Origin: Burkholderiales bacterium
GTDB lineage: Bacteria > Pseudomonadota > Gammaproteobacteria > Burkholderiales > Casimicrobiaceae
NCBI GenBank assembly: GCA_016790165.1
Contig: JAEUPL010000005.1
Coordinates: 1-64,000 of the forward strand
Direction of reading: 5' to 3'
Length of the DNA stretch: 64,000 bases
The notes beneath the pieces were generated by a model. That model saw nothing but the letters and a program-made list of their open reading frames with translations. It made no database searches and was not told where the DNA came from. Shown piece by piece: positions 16,434 to 25,260 of this stretch (the stretch's first letter is position 1; every line of letters starts with the position of its first letter). The position numbers and the translations under genes were made by a program.

Positions 16434-17230
16434 GGGTCGTGCTTGACGGTGCCGTAGAGGAAGCGTGTGCCCGCTGGCGGCGCAAATGGGCGCCACTCGC
16501 GGCGCCGCTGCGCGAGGCGGTCAGCAATCACGTACCACGCCGCAGGGTTCACGCCGATGCCGAGGTGACTGGCAAACACTTCGATGTTTTCAAACGGCTC
16601 GTGATGCCCCGCGCGATGCCGCTGCACGCTCGCTTGCCAGGCCACCACGCCGTCGGTTCTCGAATAGAGGCTGGTGTAGGGCACGGGGGGCGCCTCAGAG
16701 AGTTTGTGCAACGTGAGTTCATCGGGCAGCGTCTCGCCGGAGAGTACCGCGTAAACACGCCAGGCATTGGTTGCACGCGGGCTGTGGGAGAACGGCGTGC
16801 CGAGGGTGATGACGCTGCGCACCGCTTGCGGGATCTCTTTCGCCATTTCGCGTGCGTACACGCCACCGAGACTCCAGCCGATCAGCGACACGGGCTCACC
16901 GGAGTCGCGATGCACTGCTGCGATTTGCTCGCGCATCCGATCCAGGACGCCAGCGCGCGGGCCGCGGTTCATGCCCTGGTACCAGCCGTGAACGGTGTAG
17001 CCAAGGTCGGTCAGGAAGCCGCGCAGCGGCTGCGTGGAGGCGTCACCCGCAGCCAACCCTGGGTAAACGATCACATGATGTGGCGAGTCCTCACGCGGTC
17101 GGGGCCACACGCCCGCTAGCCGCAGCATGGGCCACGCGGCCAGCGCACTGCCCCATTCCCACGGCGCACGGGCTTCGAGGGCCATCAAAAACGGATTGGG
17201 TGCCCGAATGCGGGCGCTACGGTCGGTCAC
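16430..17230 (-). CDS. alpha/beta-fold hydrolase, lipase-like
   Basis: A 266-residue hydrolase with nucleophile elbow GWSLGG, probable acid in SRTDGVV and histidine in ASHLGIG. The HHVIVYPGLAAGD strand precedes the elbow. It resembles triacylglycerol lipase-type proteins encoded beside WS/DGAT genes. Starts with GTG at 17230, 51 bp after the WS/DGAT stop, and overlaps the next hydrolase by 4 bases. Hydrolysis of a neutral lipid or wax ester is likely from context but not shown. Confidence 0.82.
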   Translation of the reverse strand: MTDRSARIRAPNPFLMALEARAPWEWGSALAAWPMLRLAGVWPRPREDSPHHVIVYPGLAAGDASTQPLRGFLTDLGYTVHGWYQGMNRGPRAGVLDRMREQIAAVHRDSGEPVSLIGWSLGGVYAREMAKEIPQAVRSVITLGTPFSHSPRATNAWRVYAVLSGETLPDELTLHKLSEAPPVPYTSLYSRTDGVVAWQASVQRHRAGHHEPFENIEVFASHLGIGVNPAAWYVIADRLAQRRREWRPFAPPAGTRFLYGTVKHDP

Positions 17231-17281
17231 TCTTTACCTCGACTACGGCATGGCCAGCGCCAGTGCGACGTTGTACTCATC

Positions 17282-18814
17282 TTATCGGCGTGCAGTGGAG
17301 CGTTTGCTCGACGGTTTGCGGACTGGCACCGCTGGGCGCGCCGCACGCGCAGCCGGAGCAGGCATTGAGGCTGCCTCGGTCTCGTGCAGCAAGGCCTCCC
17401 TCGCCTCGGCCAGCGCGACCAGTTCGTCGAACCCGCCCTGCAGCGCCGCCGCGAAGTCCGGCAAATCGGGCACCGCTTCCTTGCCCGCCACCATGCCAAA
17501 ATCGATGCGACCACAGTAGGATTGCACCGTGATGTTGAGTGCGATGCCATGCACCACGATCGACACCGGGAAGAAGGTCTTCATCTGTGCCCCGGCCAGA
17601 AACAGCGGCACCTGCGGGCCGGGCACATTGCTGATCACCACGTTCGCCACGGGCGGCAGCCGCTCCATGAGCCGCGTACTCGCCGCCGCCGCGTTCAGCC
17701 GCGATACCAGCAGCGGCGCCAGCAACCCCGGATAGTCCGTCGGCAGCACGCTTTTGAGGCTCTGCAGCGACTGCTTGATTTTTCCCGTCGACGTCAGGAT
17801 GGCTTGCCAGCGTTTCTCCGCGTCGCCGTGGTGCGTTCCCAGCTCGGCGAGCACCATCGACGCCTGATTGTTCAAGTCCTTGTTGTTCTCTTCACGCAGG
17901 CTCACCGGCATCGCGGCGACCAGCGTACGGCGCGGCAGCGCGTCGTGCTGCTTGAGGTAAGTGCGCAGTGCTGAAGCACAGACGAACAGCACGCCGTCAT
18001 TGAGCGATCCGCCCAGCACTCGGGCGGCCTGACGCACCCCCGCAAAGGGTAGCGACGCTGTGGCAAATGCCCGGCGGGCGCCAATGCTCACATTGAATGG
18101 TGTGCGTGGCGCGAAGTGAAATGGCGCCGTCCGCGTCGCAGCCGTCTTGCGCACGGCAGGCGCAGCCACCTCAATCACGGCCTCGGCCACGCTGGGCAGC
18201 GACTTGACGATCTTGGCGTACTGCGCGAGCGAGTTGGAAAATGCGGCGCCGATCATCTCGCCGATCTTGGTATCGGCCTTGGGCGGTTTGTGCGTACGAC
18301 GGGCCGGCGGCGCCGGCACGTCACGTGGCGTTGACGACAAATCAAGGATCGAATTGGCAAGCACCGTGCCGCCCTGCCCGTCAAGCGCAGCGTGATGTAC
18401 TTTGGCATACACACCCACCTCGCCCGTCTTGAAGCCAGTGAACAGCGTGAACTGCCAGAGCGGCCGCTTGCGGTCCAACAGCGTGGCGTGCACCTTGGCC
18501 ACTGCAGCTTCAAGTTGCCGCATGCTGCCCGGCTTCGGCAGCATGATTTCCTGCACGTGGTAGTCGAAGTCGACTGCGTCGCCATGCTCCCAATGCGGGT
18601 GTCCGAGCCCAAATGGTGCGAACGCCAACACGTTGGTGAACAATGGCGCCAGATGCAGGCGACGTTTCAGGTGTTCAACGACGGCCTTGCGAAACGACCG
18701 CGAAAGCGCAGACGGCATCTCGTAGAGGCACAGACTGGCCACGTGCATCGGCTGTTCCGGCGTTTCCAGATACAGAAACGACGCGTCCAGCCCGGACAGG
18801 GAATGCTTGCTCAT
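17282..18814 (-). CDS. wax ester synthase / acyl-CoA:diacylglycerol acyltransferase (WS/DGAT)
   Basis: A 510-residue acyltransferase that esterifies fatty alcohols or diacylglycerol with acyl-CoA to make wax ester or triacylglycerol inclusions. The catalytic HHxxxDG motif is HHAALDG at residues 140-146; the N-terminus LSGLDASFLYLET and the later ANVVISNVPGPQ segment are standard. GGAGGAG lies a few bases before the ATG. The C-terminus has an Ala/Pro/Lys-rich tail of about 40 residues. It follows an SDR gene and precedes two hydrolases on the same strand. Together these suggest a neutral-lipid storage and mobilisation operon. Confidence 0.93.
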   Translation of the reverse strand: MSKHSLSGLDASFLYLETPEQPMHVASLCLYEMPSALSRSFRKAVVEHLKRRLHLAPLFTNVLAFAPFGLGHPHWEHGDAVDFDYHVQEIMLPKPGSMRQLEAAVAKVHATLLDRKRPLWQFTLFTGFKTGEVGVYAKVHHAALDGQGGTVLANSILDLSSTPRDVPAPPARRTHKPPKADTKIGEMIGAAFSNSLAQYAKIVKSLPSVAEAVIEVAAPAVRKTAATRTAPFHFAPRTPFNVSIGARRAFATASLPFAGVRQAARVLGGSLNDGVLFVCASALRTYLKQHDALPRRTLVAAMPVSLREENNKDLNNQASMVLAELGTHHGDAEKRWQAILTSTGKIKQSLQSLKSVLPTDYPGLLAPLLVSRLNAAAASTRLMERLPPVANVVISNVPGPQVPLFLAGAQMKTFFPVSIVVHGIALNITVQSYCGRIDFGMVAGKEAVPDLPDFAAALQGGFDELVALAEAREALLHETEAASMPAPAARAARPAVPVRKPSSKRSTARR

Positions 18815-18870
18815 GCGCTACTCCTCCGCAGGAGAGCATAGCGCGAACGAGCTGTCAGCCGATGCGGCGC

Positions 18871-19614
18871 CTACACGCAACGCCCACCGTCGACTTCGAG
18901 GCACGCGCCAGTGATGAATTCCGCTTCGTCGCTTGACAGAAACAGGGCCGCATTGGCGATGTCGCGCGGCGTGGAGAGCCGTCCCATCGGGATCGACGCA
19001 CGAAACAGCGCGCGCTTCTCGGGCGTATCCTCGCCCATGAAGGTAGCCAGCAACGGCGTTTCGCCGGCCACGGGGTTGATGCAGTTGACGCGAATGTTGT
19101 CCTTCGCCAGCTCCACTGCCATCGATTTGCTGGTGAGAATCACCGCGCCCTTTGACCCGTTGTACCAGGTCAGGCCGGGTCGAGGTCTCACACCGGCAGT
19201 CGAGGCGATCTGCACGAAACAGCCGCCGCCTTGTTGGCGAAACACCGGCACGCAGTGCCGCGCCGAAAGGTAGATCGATTTGACATTGACACCGTAGACG
19301 CGATCAAACTCTGCTTCGTCAACCTCAAGCATCGGCTGATTGCGGTGCGACACCCCCGCGTTGTTGACGACGATGTCGATGCGGCCGAACGCTTCGGTCG
19401 TCGCCTGCACCAGTGCGGCCCAGTCTGCGCCTTTCGAAACGTCGGCACGCATCGCATGCGCACCGGGGATCTTTGCGGCGACCGCAGCGGCGACGTCACC
19501 CTGGATATCGACAATCATCAGCGTCGCGCCCTCTTCGGCGAAGCGCTCCACGATGCCGAGGCCGAAGCCCTGAGCGCCACCGGTGACGATGGCCACTTTG
19601 TCCTTTAATCTCAT
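18871..19614 (-). CDS. short-chain dehydrogenase/reductase
   Basis: A 247-residue NAD(P)-dependent oxidoreductase. The cofactor motif is TGGAQGFG (11-18, with Phe in place of the usual Ile), NNAG is at 84-87, and the catalytic S138, Y151 and K155 (YNGSK) are intact. FabG/3-ketoacyl or secondary-alcohol dehydrogenases look like this. D36 after the second strand (IVDIQG) suggests NAD preference. It heads the operon with the wax ester synthase, so action on a lipid or keto-acyl substrate is plausible. The next 214 bp (19615-19828) hold no convincing gene. Confidence 0.9.
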   Translation of the reverse strand: MRLKDKVAIVTGGAQGFGLGIVERFAEEGATLMIVDIQGDVAAAVAAKIPGAHAMRADVSKGADWAALVQATTEAFGRIDIVVNNAGVSHRNQPMLEVDEAEFDRVYGVNVKSIYLSARHCVPVFRQQGGGCFVQIASTAGVRPRPGLTWYNGSKGAVILTSKSMAVELAKDNIRVNCINPVAGETPLLATFMGEDTPEKRALFRASIPMGRLSTPRDIANAALFLSSDEAEFITGACLEVDGGRCV

Positions 19615-19828
19615 CGCACTGCTCCTCGCGCAGATTGTCCAGTGCGCGGAAGGTGTCGTTGGCGCGCTTCATCATGGCGCGAAACGCGTCTGCGTCGGCC
19701 CGGACAGATCGCTGATCGCATCGTTACCCCACTAGATTGCTGGAGCCCTGATCATATCGGGACGCTGCACGTTGATCCGCGACGAATCTCGATCCAGTGG
19801 CGGCAACACGTCGAGGCGTGGTGATGTG

Positions 19829-20689
19829 TCAGCGAGCGGCATCGAGTATCCGCAGCAAGCCCTCACCCGCATTCCAGTCGGGGCCGAACACAAAACGTGG
19901 CAAGTACCAGCGGTCCGAATCGCGCGAGATAAAGTCACTCTGCCCGCCGAACGCGGCAATCGTGCCGTGCGCCTCCGCCAGGGCGGGCATGTAATCGTGA
20001 CGCAGGTAGTCCGATGCCTGCGTCCACGGATACGCAAACAAACGCGGCCGGCGGCCAGCGCGCGAAGCGATGAAGTGGGCGGCGGCGCGGACATGCATAT
20101 CGCATTCAGCGAAGGTGTCAATGACGAAAAAATCGCCCGTGCGCTGCTCGCGCTGCACGACGGGGGATACGGTCGGATGGTTGTGATCCCAGCCGTGGCT
20201 TTCGATGGCGAGCAAGCCGCTTTCGTTGGCCTCCACCCACCAGTCATCATTCAGTGCGCCCTGCCCGTTCATTGCACCGGCATCAATCTGACGTCGCGCG
20301 CTGGGGCTCGCGATCACAAAACTCGCCAGCGACAGGTGCGACTGCCGGCCCGGGTGGTCGCGCTGAAACGTCCGCATCGTGGTCGCAAAGCTGGATTGCG
20401 GGCCGTGCACCGGGTGCGCGAGGTCGCGCCAATCGTAGTCGGTCCCGTCGTCGCACGAGAGCGCCAGCACGGGCCGACCGTCAGGCACGAGGTCCGCAAA
20501 GTCGTGACGCTCACCGCGCACCCATCGGGCGACCTCGAGGAGAGGAACGACTGCGAAACCTGCATCATCAATCGCTTGCAAATCGGCGGCAAATGCGATG
20601 AGATCGTTGTTCGCGTAGCTATCGCCAAATACGTTGTAGCCGTGCCAGGTGAGCACTGGGATGCGCTGTTGCGGGCGGGAGCGGGGCAT
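19829..20689 (-). CDS. polysaccharide deacetylase-like protein
   Basis: A 286-residue protein with a NodB-type deacetylase fold: LTWHGYNV at the N-terminus, the metal-binding LALSCDDGTDYDW (paired Asp), the ESHGWDHNHP histidine motif and a late RPRLFAYPW. No signal peptide is seen. It is divergent from the MBOAT gene with a 26-bp gap, suggesting shared regulation and a joint role in modifying a surface glycan (inference). The exact substrate is unknown. Confidence 0.85.
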   Translation of the reverse strand: MPRSRPQQRIPVLTWHGYNVFGDSYANNDLIAFAADLQAIDDAGFAVVPLLEVARWVRGERHDFADLVPDGRPVLALSCDDGTDYDWRDLAHPVHGPQSSFATTMRTFQRDHPGRQSHLSLASFVIASPSARRQIDAGAMNGQGALNDDWWVEANESGLLAIESHGWDHNHPTVSPVVQREQRTGDFFVIDTFAECDMHVRAAAHFIASRAGRRPRLFAYPWTQASDYLRHDYMPALAEAHGTIAAFGGQSDFISRDSDRWYLPRFVFGPDWNAGEGLLRILDAAR

Positions 20690-20715
20690 GCGCTCTACAT
20701 TAGCATTGAGTCGCC

Positions 20716-22140
20716 ATGACTTTCGACTCGCTCACTTTCGCCGTTTTTTTGGCGATGGTCTTTCCCGCGTATCTGCTACTGCGCTCCTGGCCCGCGCGGA
20801 AAAACCTGTTGCTGGTCGCGAGCTGCGTGTTCTATGGTTCATGGAACCCGTTCTTTCTGATCCTGCTGGCGTTCACCACCGTGTTCGACTGGTGGGCGGC
20901 GCAGCGCATCCACGGTGCCACGACTGAGGCCGCACGGCGTCGGTGGTTCTGGGCGTCGGTTCTTGCCAGCCTGTCGCTGCTCGGTTACTTCAAATACGCA
21001 CAGTTCTTTGCCAACACCGCCATCGAGTGGCTCGCGCTGGTGGGCGTCGCCTACAAGCCGATTGATCTCGGCATTGTGCTGCCGCTGGGCATTTCGTTCT
21101 ATACATTTGAGTCCATCTCCTACATCGTCGACGTCTACAAGAAGCGCATCACGCCAACGAAGAGCCTGCGCGACTACGGCCTGTTCATGACGTTCTTCCC
21201 GCATCTGGTGGCCGGGCCGATCATGCGCTTTGGCGACTTCAACGCCCAGGCGACGACACCGAGAACCGTCACCGCCGACGCCGTTGCGCTGGGTGCCTTC
21301 ATGCTAGTGGGTGGCTTGTTCCTGAAGATCGTTGGCGCCGATCAGGTGTTCGCGCCCATCGCCGACATCGTTTTCGCGCCAGACTACAAGGCGGGGTTCG
21401 TGGCGGCGTGGGCCGGCGCGTTCTCGTTCTCGATGCAGGTGTACTGCGACTTCGCGGGCTACTCGCTCGCGGCCCTTGGCATCGCCAAAATGTTCGGCTT
21501 TCACCTGCCACCAAACTTTGAAGCGCCGTTTGCCTCGGTGGGCATCGCAGAGCTGTGGACGCGCTGGCACATCTCGCTCTCGAACTGGCTGCGCGACTAC
21601 GTGTTCAACCCGCTGGGGCACTACCGCAAGGGCCGACTGCGTGGCTACCTGAACGTGATGATCACCTTTACCGCCTGCGGGTTCTGGCACGGTGCAGCGT
21701 GGCATTTTGTCGTGTGGGGCGCGATGCATGGCGCTTTCCTCGTTGGCGAACGGCTGCTGAAAGATTTCGTGGGTGAGTGGAAAGTCTGGGACGCGAAACC
21801 GGTGCGCTGGCTGCTCGCACTGCTCACGTTCGCTCTGTTCTCGTGGGCCGTGGTGTATTTCCGCGCTCCGACAATCCCCGTCGCCTGGGATCGCACGCTG
21901 GCCATGTTCGGCTTTGCCGCGAAGGACGCCGCGACGCTGGCATGGAACGGGGATGCGAAAGTCTTCGTGATTGCGCTTCTCACCGGACTCGCTGTCCAGG
22001 GCTGGCTCAAGTCGCGCAAGGGATGGGACTGGGTACCTCAGATGGCATGGCCACTGCGTGTGCTGCTGTTGGCACTGATGATGCTCGCGATCATCCTCGC
22101 GCCGGGCAAGAGCAATGCGTTTATCTACTTCCAGTTTTAG
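20716..22140 (+). CDS. MBOAT-family O-acyltransferase (AlgI-like)
   Basis: A 474-residue integral membrane protein with about ten hydrophobic segments. The AlgI signatures are present: LPLGISFYTFESISYIVDVY, FFPHLVAGPIMR, WHISLSNWLRDYVFNPLG and the conserved catalytic His in FWHGAAWHFVVWG. Such proteins move acyl (usually acetyl) groups across the membrane to exopolysaccharide or other envelope polymers, with an AlgJ/AlgX-type partner. That partner type is the next gene. No glycosyltransferase or polymerase genes are nearby, so the acceptor is unknown. Confidence 0.93.
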   Translation: MTFDSLTFAVFLAMVFPAYLLLRSWPARKNLLLVASCVFYGSWNPFFLILLAFTTVFDWWAAQRIHGATTEAARRRWFWASVLASLSLLGYFKYAQFFANTAIEWLALVGVAYKPIDLGIVLPLGISFYTFESISYIVDVYKKRITPTKSLRDYGLFMTFFPHLVAGPIMRFGDFNAQATTPRTVTADAVALGAFMLVGGLFLKIVGADQVFAPIADIVFAPDYKAGFVAAWAGAFSFSMQVYCDFAGYSLAALGIAKMFGFHLPPNFEAPFASVGIAELWTRWHISLSNWLRDYVFNPLGHYRKGRLRGYLNVMITFTACGFWHGAAWHFVVWGAMHGAFLVGERLLKDFVGEWKVWDAKPVRWLLALLTFALFSWAVVYFRAPTIPVAWDRTLAMFGFAAKDAATLAWNGDAKVFVIALLTGLAVQGWLKSRKGWDWVPQMAWPLRVLLLALMMLAIILAPGKSNAFIYFQF

Positions 22141-22149
22141 GAGCCTGCG

Positions 22150-23148
22150 TTGAACTCGGCACGTTGGCTACTGGTCTGGATCGCCGCTGCAGTGATCACG
22201 CTGGCGGGCTGGGGGGCATTTGAAGCGATCTGGCGCGGCCAGGGCTACAAACCCACGGTGATGGACAGTTTCGATCTGTGGTCTCAGCATCGGGCGCGCG
22301 CCGTCAAACCGGCCCCACCGCTGCGTATTGCGCTACTGGGCGCGTCGCGCATCCAGTATGGTCTCTCGCCTGCGGTGTTCCGCGACGAAGCGCACAAGCT
22401 GGGCCTGAGCGTGGACCCGATCATGCTGGCAGTCAACGGGCACTATCCGCTCGCAGCGCTGCGTGATTTGGCGAATGACCCGAAGTTCACCGGCCTCGCG
22501 GTGATCGGCATTGACTCACGCGGCATGGATCCCAAGGTGTGGGAGATGCAGGCGAAGCACATCGCGCATTACCACCACGACTGGAGTCCGTCACGCGAAG
22601 TGCACCGGCGCCTGCTGACGCGCGTGCAGGAATACGCGATCGCGGCGCGACCTGACTTCGCGGCTGCCACGCTGGTCAAGCGCTGGTTTGACGATCAGGG
22701 GCCGCCGTACAAGGAATACGTCACCTTCGAGCGTGATCGGTCTGGTGGCACCGACTACGTGAAGAGCGACCTCGCCGCGATTCGTGGCGCGCGCGTGGCG
22801 GACCTGAAAAAGTACTACCCGCTCTACACACCGCCGACGCCAGACACCTGGCTCGACGGCATGCGCGAGGTGGTGCGCTGGGTGGAAAAGATCAACGCTC
22901 GCGGTGGCAAAGTGGTGTTCTACCGCGAGCCGGTGTCCGACGAGCACTACCATCTTGATGAAGCCAATTTCCCGCGCGCCAGCTATTGGGACCGGCTCGC
23001 TGCCATCATGCCGGCGCGCATGGTGGATTTTCAGGACTATCCGGAACTCAATATCCCGACGCCGGACACCTCACACATCGACATCAAGGACATCGACCGG
23101 CACACACGCGGCTTTGTACACGTGCTGCGCAAGCAGGGGGCGCTTTAG
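22150..23148 (+). CDS. AlgJ/AlgX-like (SGNH-type) partner of the MBOAT protein
   Basis: A 332-residue protein with one N-terminal membrane anchor (about 7-27) and a periplasmic domain. The GDS-like serine motif is LLGASRIQYG, and near the C-terminus DTSHIDIKD supplies the Asp-x-x-His pair of an SGNH esterase/acetyltransferase. It starts with TTG; its ribosome site AGGAG overlaps the stop of the MBOAT gene, so the two are coupled. Expected to transfer the acetyl group delivered by the MBOAT protein. Confidence 0.75.
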   Translation: MNSARWLLVWIAAAVITLAGWGAFEAIWRGQGYKPTVMDSFDLWSQHRARAVKPAPPLRIALLGASRIQYGLSPAVFRDEAHKLGLSVDPIMLAVNGHYPLAALRDLANDPKFTGLAVIGIDSRGMDPKVWEMQAKHIAHYHHDWSPSREVHRRLLTRVQEYAIAARPDFAAATLVKRWFDDQGPPYKEYVTFERDRSGGTDYVKSDLAAIRGARVADLKKYYPLYTPPTPDTWLDGMREVVRWVEKINARGGKVVFYREPVSDEHYHLDEANFPRASYWDRLAAIMPARMVDFQDYPELNIPTPDTSHIDIKDIDRHTRGFVHVLRKQGAL

Positions 23149-23168
23149 CCACGCCGCCGAAGGTTCAA

Positions 23169-23921
23169 TTACTGGAGCGTCGCGGCGAGTAGCGCGGTGC
23201 CAGCCGCGAGCGCAGCTTGCGCAGCAATTCGGCCACTGACCAGCGCGAACTGCCCGTCATCGATCGCGGTGAGCACTACGTCGGTCACCGGGTTCGCTGC
23301 CGTGGCAGATGAGCCGCCCGTCGCAGGAAGCTCGATCAGCCGCTTCGGGCACATCCAGACTCGAGCATACGGTTGCAATGCGATGCGTGCGTGCAAACCC
23401 GCTTCAATGACTGCCGCGACCTGTTCGGGGGCGGCGAACGATGTGTCTACGACGAGATCGTAGTTGGAGTATTGTCGCAACACGATGCCGTACAACGCCT
23501 GAAAACGCGTCGCCTCCAGCTGCCGCCGCGCCCGGTTGTTGTCGATCGTGTGCTGGAGCGATTGATTTTTTTCCTCCTCGCGCGACGCCTCAAACACGCG
23601 CCGTGCGCCAACCTCGGGGTCAACCGTCAGGAACACCTTGAACGCCGAAGGAATGAAATGCCAGGCCAGCCGGGAATCGACGATGATGCGATCGCGCGTC
23701 TCGCCGAGCATCTTGGTGTAAGCATCGATGCGGTCGTCCACACTTCGGTCCTTGGCGGACTGCTCGTTGAGTTGCAACGTGGTGAGGCCCATGCTGGCCG
23801 CGATCTCGCGCTGCATGCCGCCGGCCGAAATGATCGGGTAACCCAGCGAAGCGGAGAGGATCCGCGCCACCGACGACTTGCCGCCGCCGATGTCCCCCGA
23901 CAATGTGACGATTTCCTTCAC
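23169..23921 (-). CDS. cytidylate-kinase-like P-loop protein with a C-terminal extension
   Basis: A roughly 250-residue protein. The N-terminal 170 or so residues look like a CMP/shikimate-type kinase: P-loop SGDIGGGKSS, an ISAGGMQREIA segment, VDSRLAWHF and a basic lid region (DNNRARRQLEATRFQ). The last 75 residues (from YARVWMCPKRLIELP) are not part of the usual kinase and end in an alanine-rich stretch. The start is uncertain: GTG at 23921 begins VKEIVTLSGD; a TTG at 23954 is also in frame. The gene lies alone, converging on the AlgJ-like gene. Nucleotide substrate unproven. Confidence 0.65.
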   Translation of the reverse strand: MKEIVTLSGDIGGGKSSVARILSASLGYPIISAGGMQREIAASMGLTTLQLNEQSAKDRSVDDRIDAYTKMLGETRDRIIVDSRLAWHFIPSAFKVFLTVDPEVGARRVFEASREEEKNQSLQHTIDNNRARRQLEATRFQALYGIVLRQYSNYDLVVDTSFAAPEQVAAVIEAGLHARIALQPYARVWMCPKRLIELPATGGSSATAANPVTDVVLTAIDDGQFALVSGRIAAQAALAAGTALLAATLQ

Positions 23922-24332
23922 GTAAGCAAGCGCGTTCCGGCGCGAGAAAGGCAAAGGCGAATTTTAGGGGGTGTCGGTTTGGGCGAGGCAATGGCGGCGC
24001 TCAATTGGGGTTGGGTGAGGATCACTGCCGCCGGCGCGCGGAGTCTCGCGGTGCGGAGCGCGCTGCGGTCCCGCCAGCGCGTCTCACCTGCGTTAACATT
24101 CGCGCCGGGTCTGCAGTTCACCCAGACGTTCCCGGCCGCAGTTTCTTGCACGGCTTTGCTAAACCTGCTGATCGTTCAATGGCTGTTGGCTGCGCCGGGC
24201 GCGGGAACGGCACCGATCGTTTTTCTGCACCGACTGTTTGACGCTTTGCTTGCGCCGGGTCGTGCTGGAAGGGGAGCTCCCAGCGTTCATTTCGTCCTGG
24301 CCGATTTCAATTCCTGAAAGGCAGGCTCACAC
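23922..24332. other. gap of about 410 bp without a gene
   Basis: Between the kinase (minus) and the DUF2087 gene (plus), so both promoters should be here. No member of the described repeat families and no convincing coding frame was found. Confidence 0.5.
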
Positions 24333-25031
24333 ATGTCCACTCTCAACGCTGCGGCGGATGCCGCGCTTCCTCCTGCCGCTGGTCAAGCGGCGAGCACCCC
24401 GGCCCGTACCCACGCCCGCGCGAAGGCGGACGAACGTGCGGTGCCGTTCTACGTCGAGAATCTGAGCGCGCTGGCCAAGACACTGCGTGAACAGTTCGAG
24501 CCGTTTGCGAAGGCATCGACGATGCCATCGCATGTGCAGCTGCTGAACTGGCTGGCGCGCGCGGCCGGCCATCGCAACTACCAGACGCTGCGCGCCACCG
24601 CTGCGTTGCGACCGCCGACGCCGCCGGCGTGCGTGGTGCCGACGGTTGCGTTCGACGCCACACTCACGGCGCACGCGACGAAGGCAATCACCCAGTTCGA
24701 CGAACGCGGGCGACTCACGCGCTGGCCGCACAAATTCGCCGTGCAACGCGTGGCGATGTGGGCGCTGTGGCAGCGCTTTGACGCGCGCCGCACTTACACC
24801 GAGCGCGAGGTGAACGCGCTGATCAACACCTGGGCGACCTTCGGCGACCACGCCACACTGCGCCGGGAGCTCATCAATATGCAACTGCTCGCACGTAAAC
24901 CCGATTGCAGCGAATACTGGAAGGAGCCGCAGCGCGCCAACGACGAAGTGCGCGCCTTCCTGCGTGCGCTGCGCGAGCGGACGCAGGAGGCGCTGCCGCC
25001 GGGAACGGCGCGGCGCAAGGCGCAGACGTAG
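24333..25031 (+). CDS. DUF2087-domain protein
   Basis: A 232-residue cytoplasmic protein with two parts. Residues about 40-90 (LAKTLREQF...LLNWLARAAGHRNYQTLRA) resemble the small N-terminal helical domain attached to some glyoxalase-superfamily proteins. Residues about 130-205 (RWPHKFAVQRVAMWALWQRF ... YTEREVN ... LLARKPDCSEYW) match DUF2087, which looks like a winged-helix DNA-binding fold. A regulatory role is plausible but unproven. The ribosome site is weak. Copy 3 of the 120-bp element follows 56 bp after the stop. Confidence 0.8.
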   Translation: MSTLNAAADAALPPAAGQAASTPARTHARAKADERAVPFYVENLSALAKTLREQFEPFAKASTMPSHVQLLNWLARAAGHRNYQTLRATAALRPPTPPACVVPTVAFDATLTAHATKAITQFDERGRLTRWPHKFAVQRVAMWALWQRFDARRTYTEREVNALINTWATFGDHATLRRELINMQLLARKPDCSEYWKEPQRANDEVRAFLRALRERTQEALPPGTARRKAQT

Positions 25032-25087
25032 GCCCATGCGCGGCGGAACGGGCGTGCCGGCGCCCGCCGCGCAAGACGCGGGCGAAT

Positions 25088-25207
25088 ACAGCTTTTGCGT
25101 CGTATCGACCGCTCCGTGCTGACTACGGGCCGTTTCTCTATGAAGTCGACTTGACAAAAAATTAGCGCCAGCGCGCCGCCGGGCAGCCGTTGCAAGCGAA
25201 AAGCCAA
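25088..25207. repeat. 120-bp two-fold symmetric intergenic element, copy 3
   Basis: Starts ACAGCTTTTG, ends GAAAAGCCAA, centre GTCGAC at 25145-25150, 60 bp from each end, followed by a six-A run. The left half has CGACC at half-positions 19-23. Lies between the DUF2087 gene and argS, both on the plus strand, ending 53 bp before the argS start. Confidence 0.8.
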
Positions 25208-25260
25208 TCGGCGACCCACCGTAGACGTTGCGCCCGCCGCCGCTTGGGATAATTGCGGCT

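Noticed and set aside
19615-19760. Minus-strand frame reading MMKRANDTFRALDNLREEQ ahead of the SDR gene
   Set aside because: It looks protein-like for about 25 codons but has no ribosome site, an upstream stop, and would run antisense-like out of frame through the SDR start.
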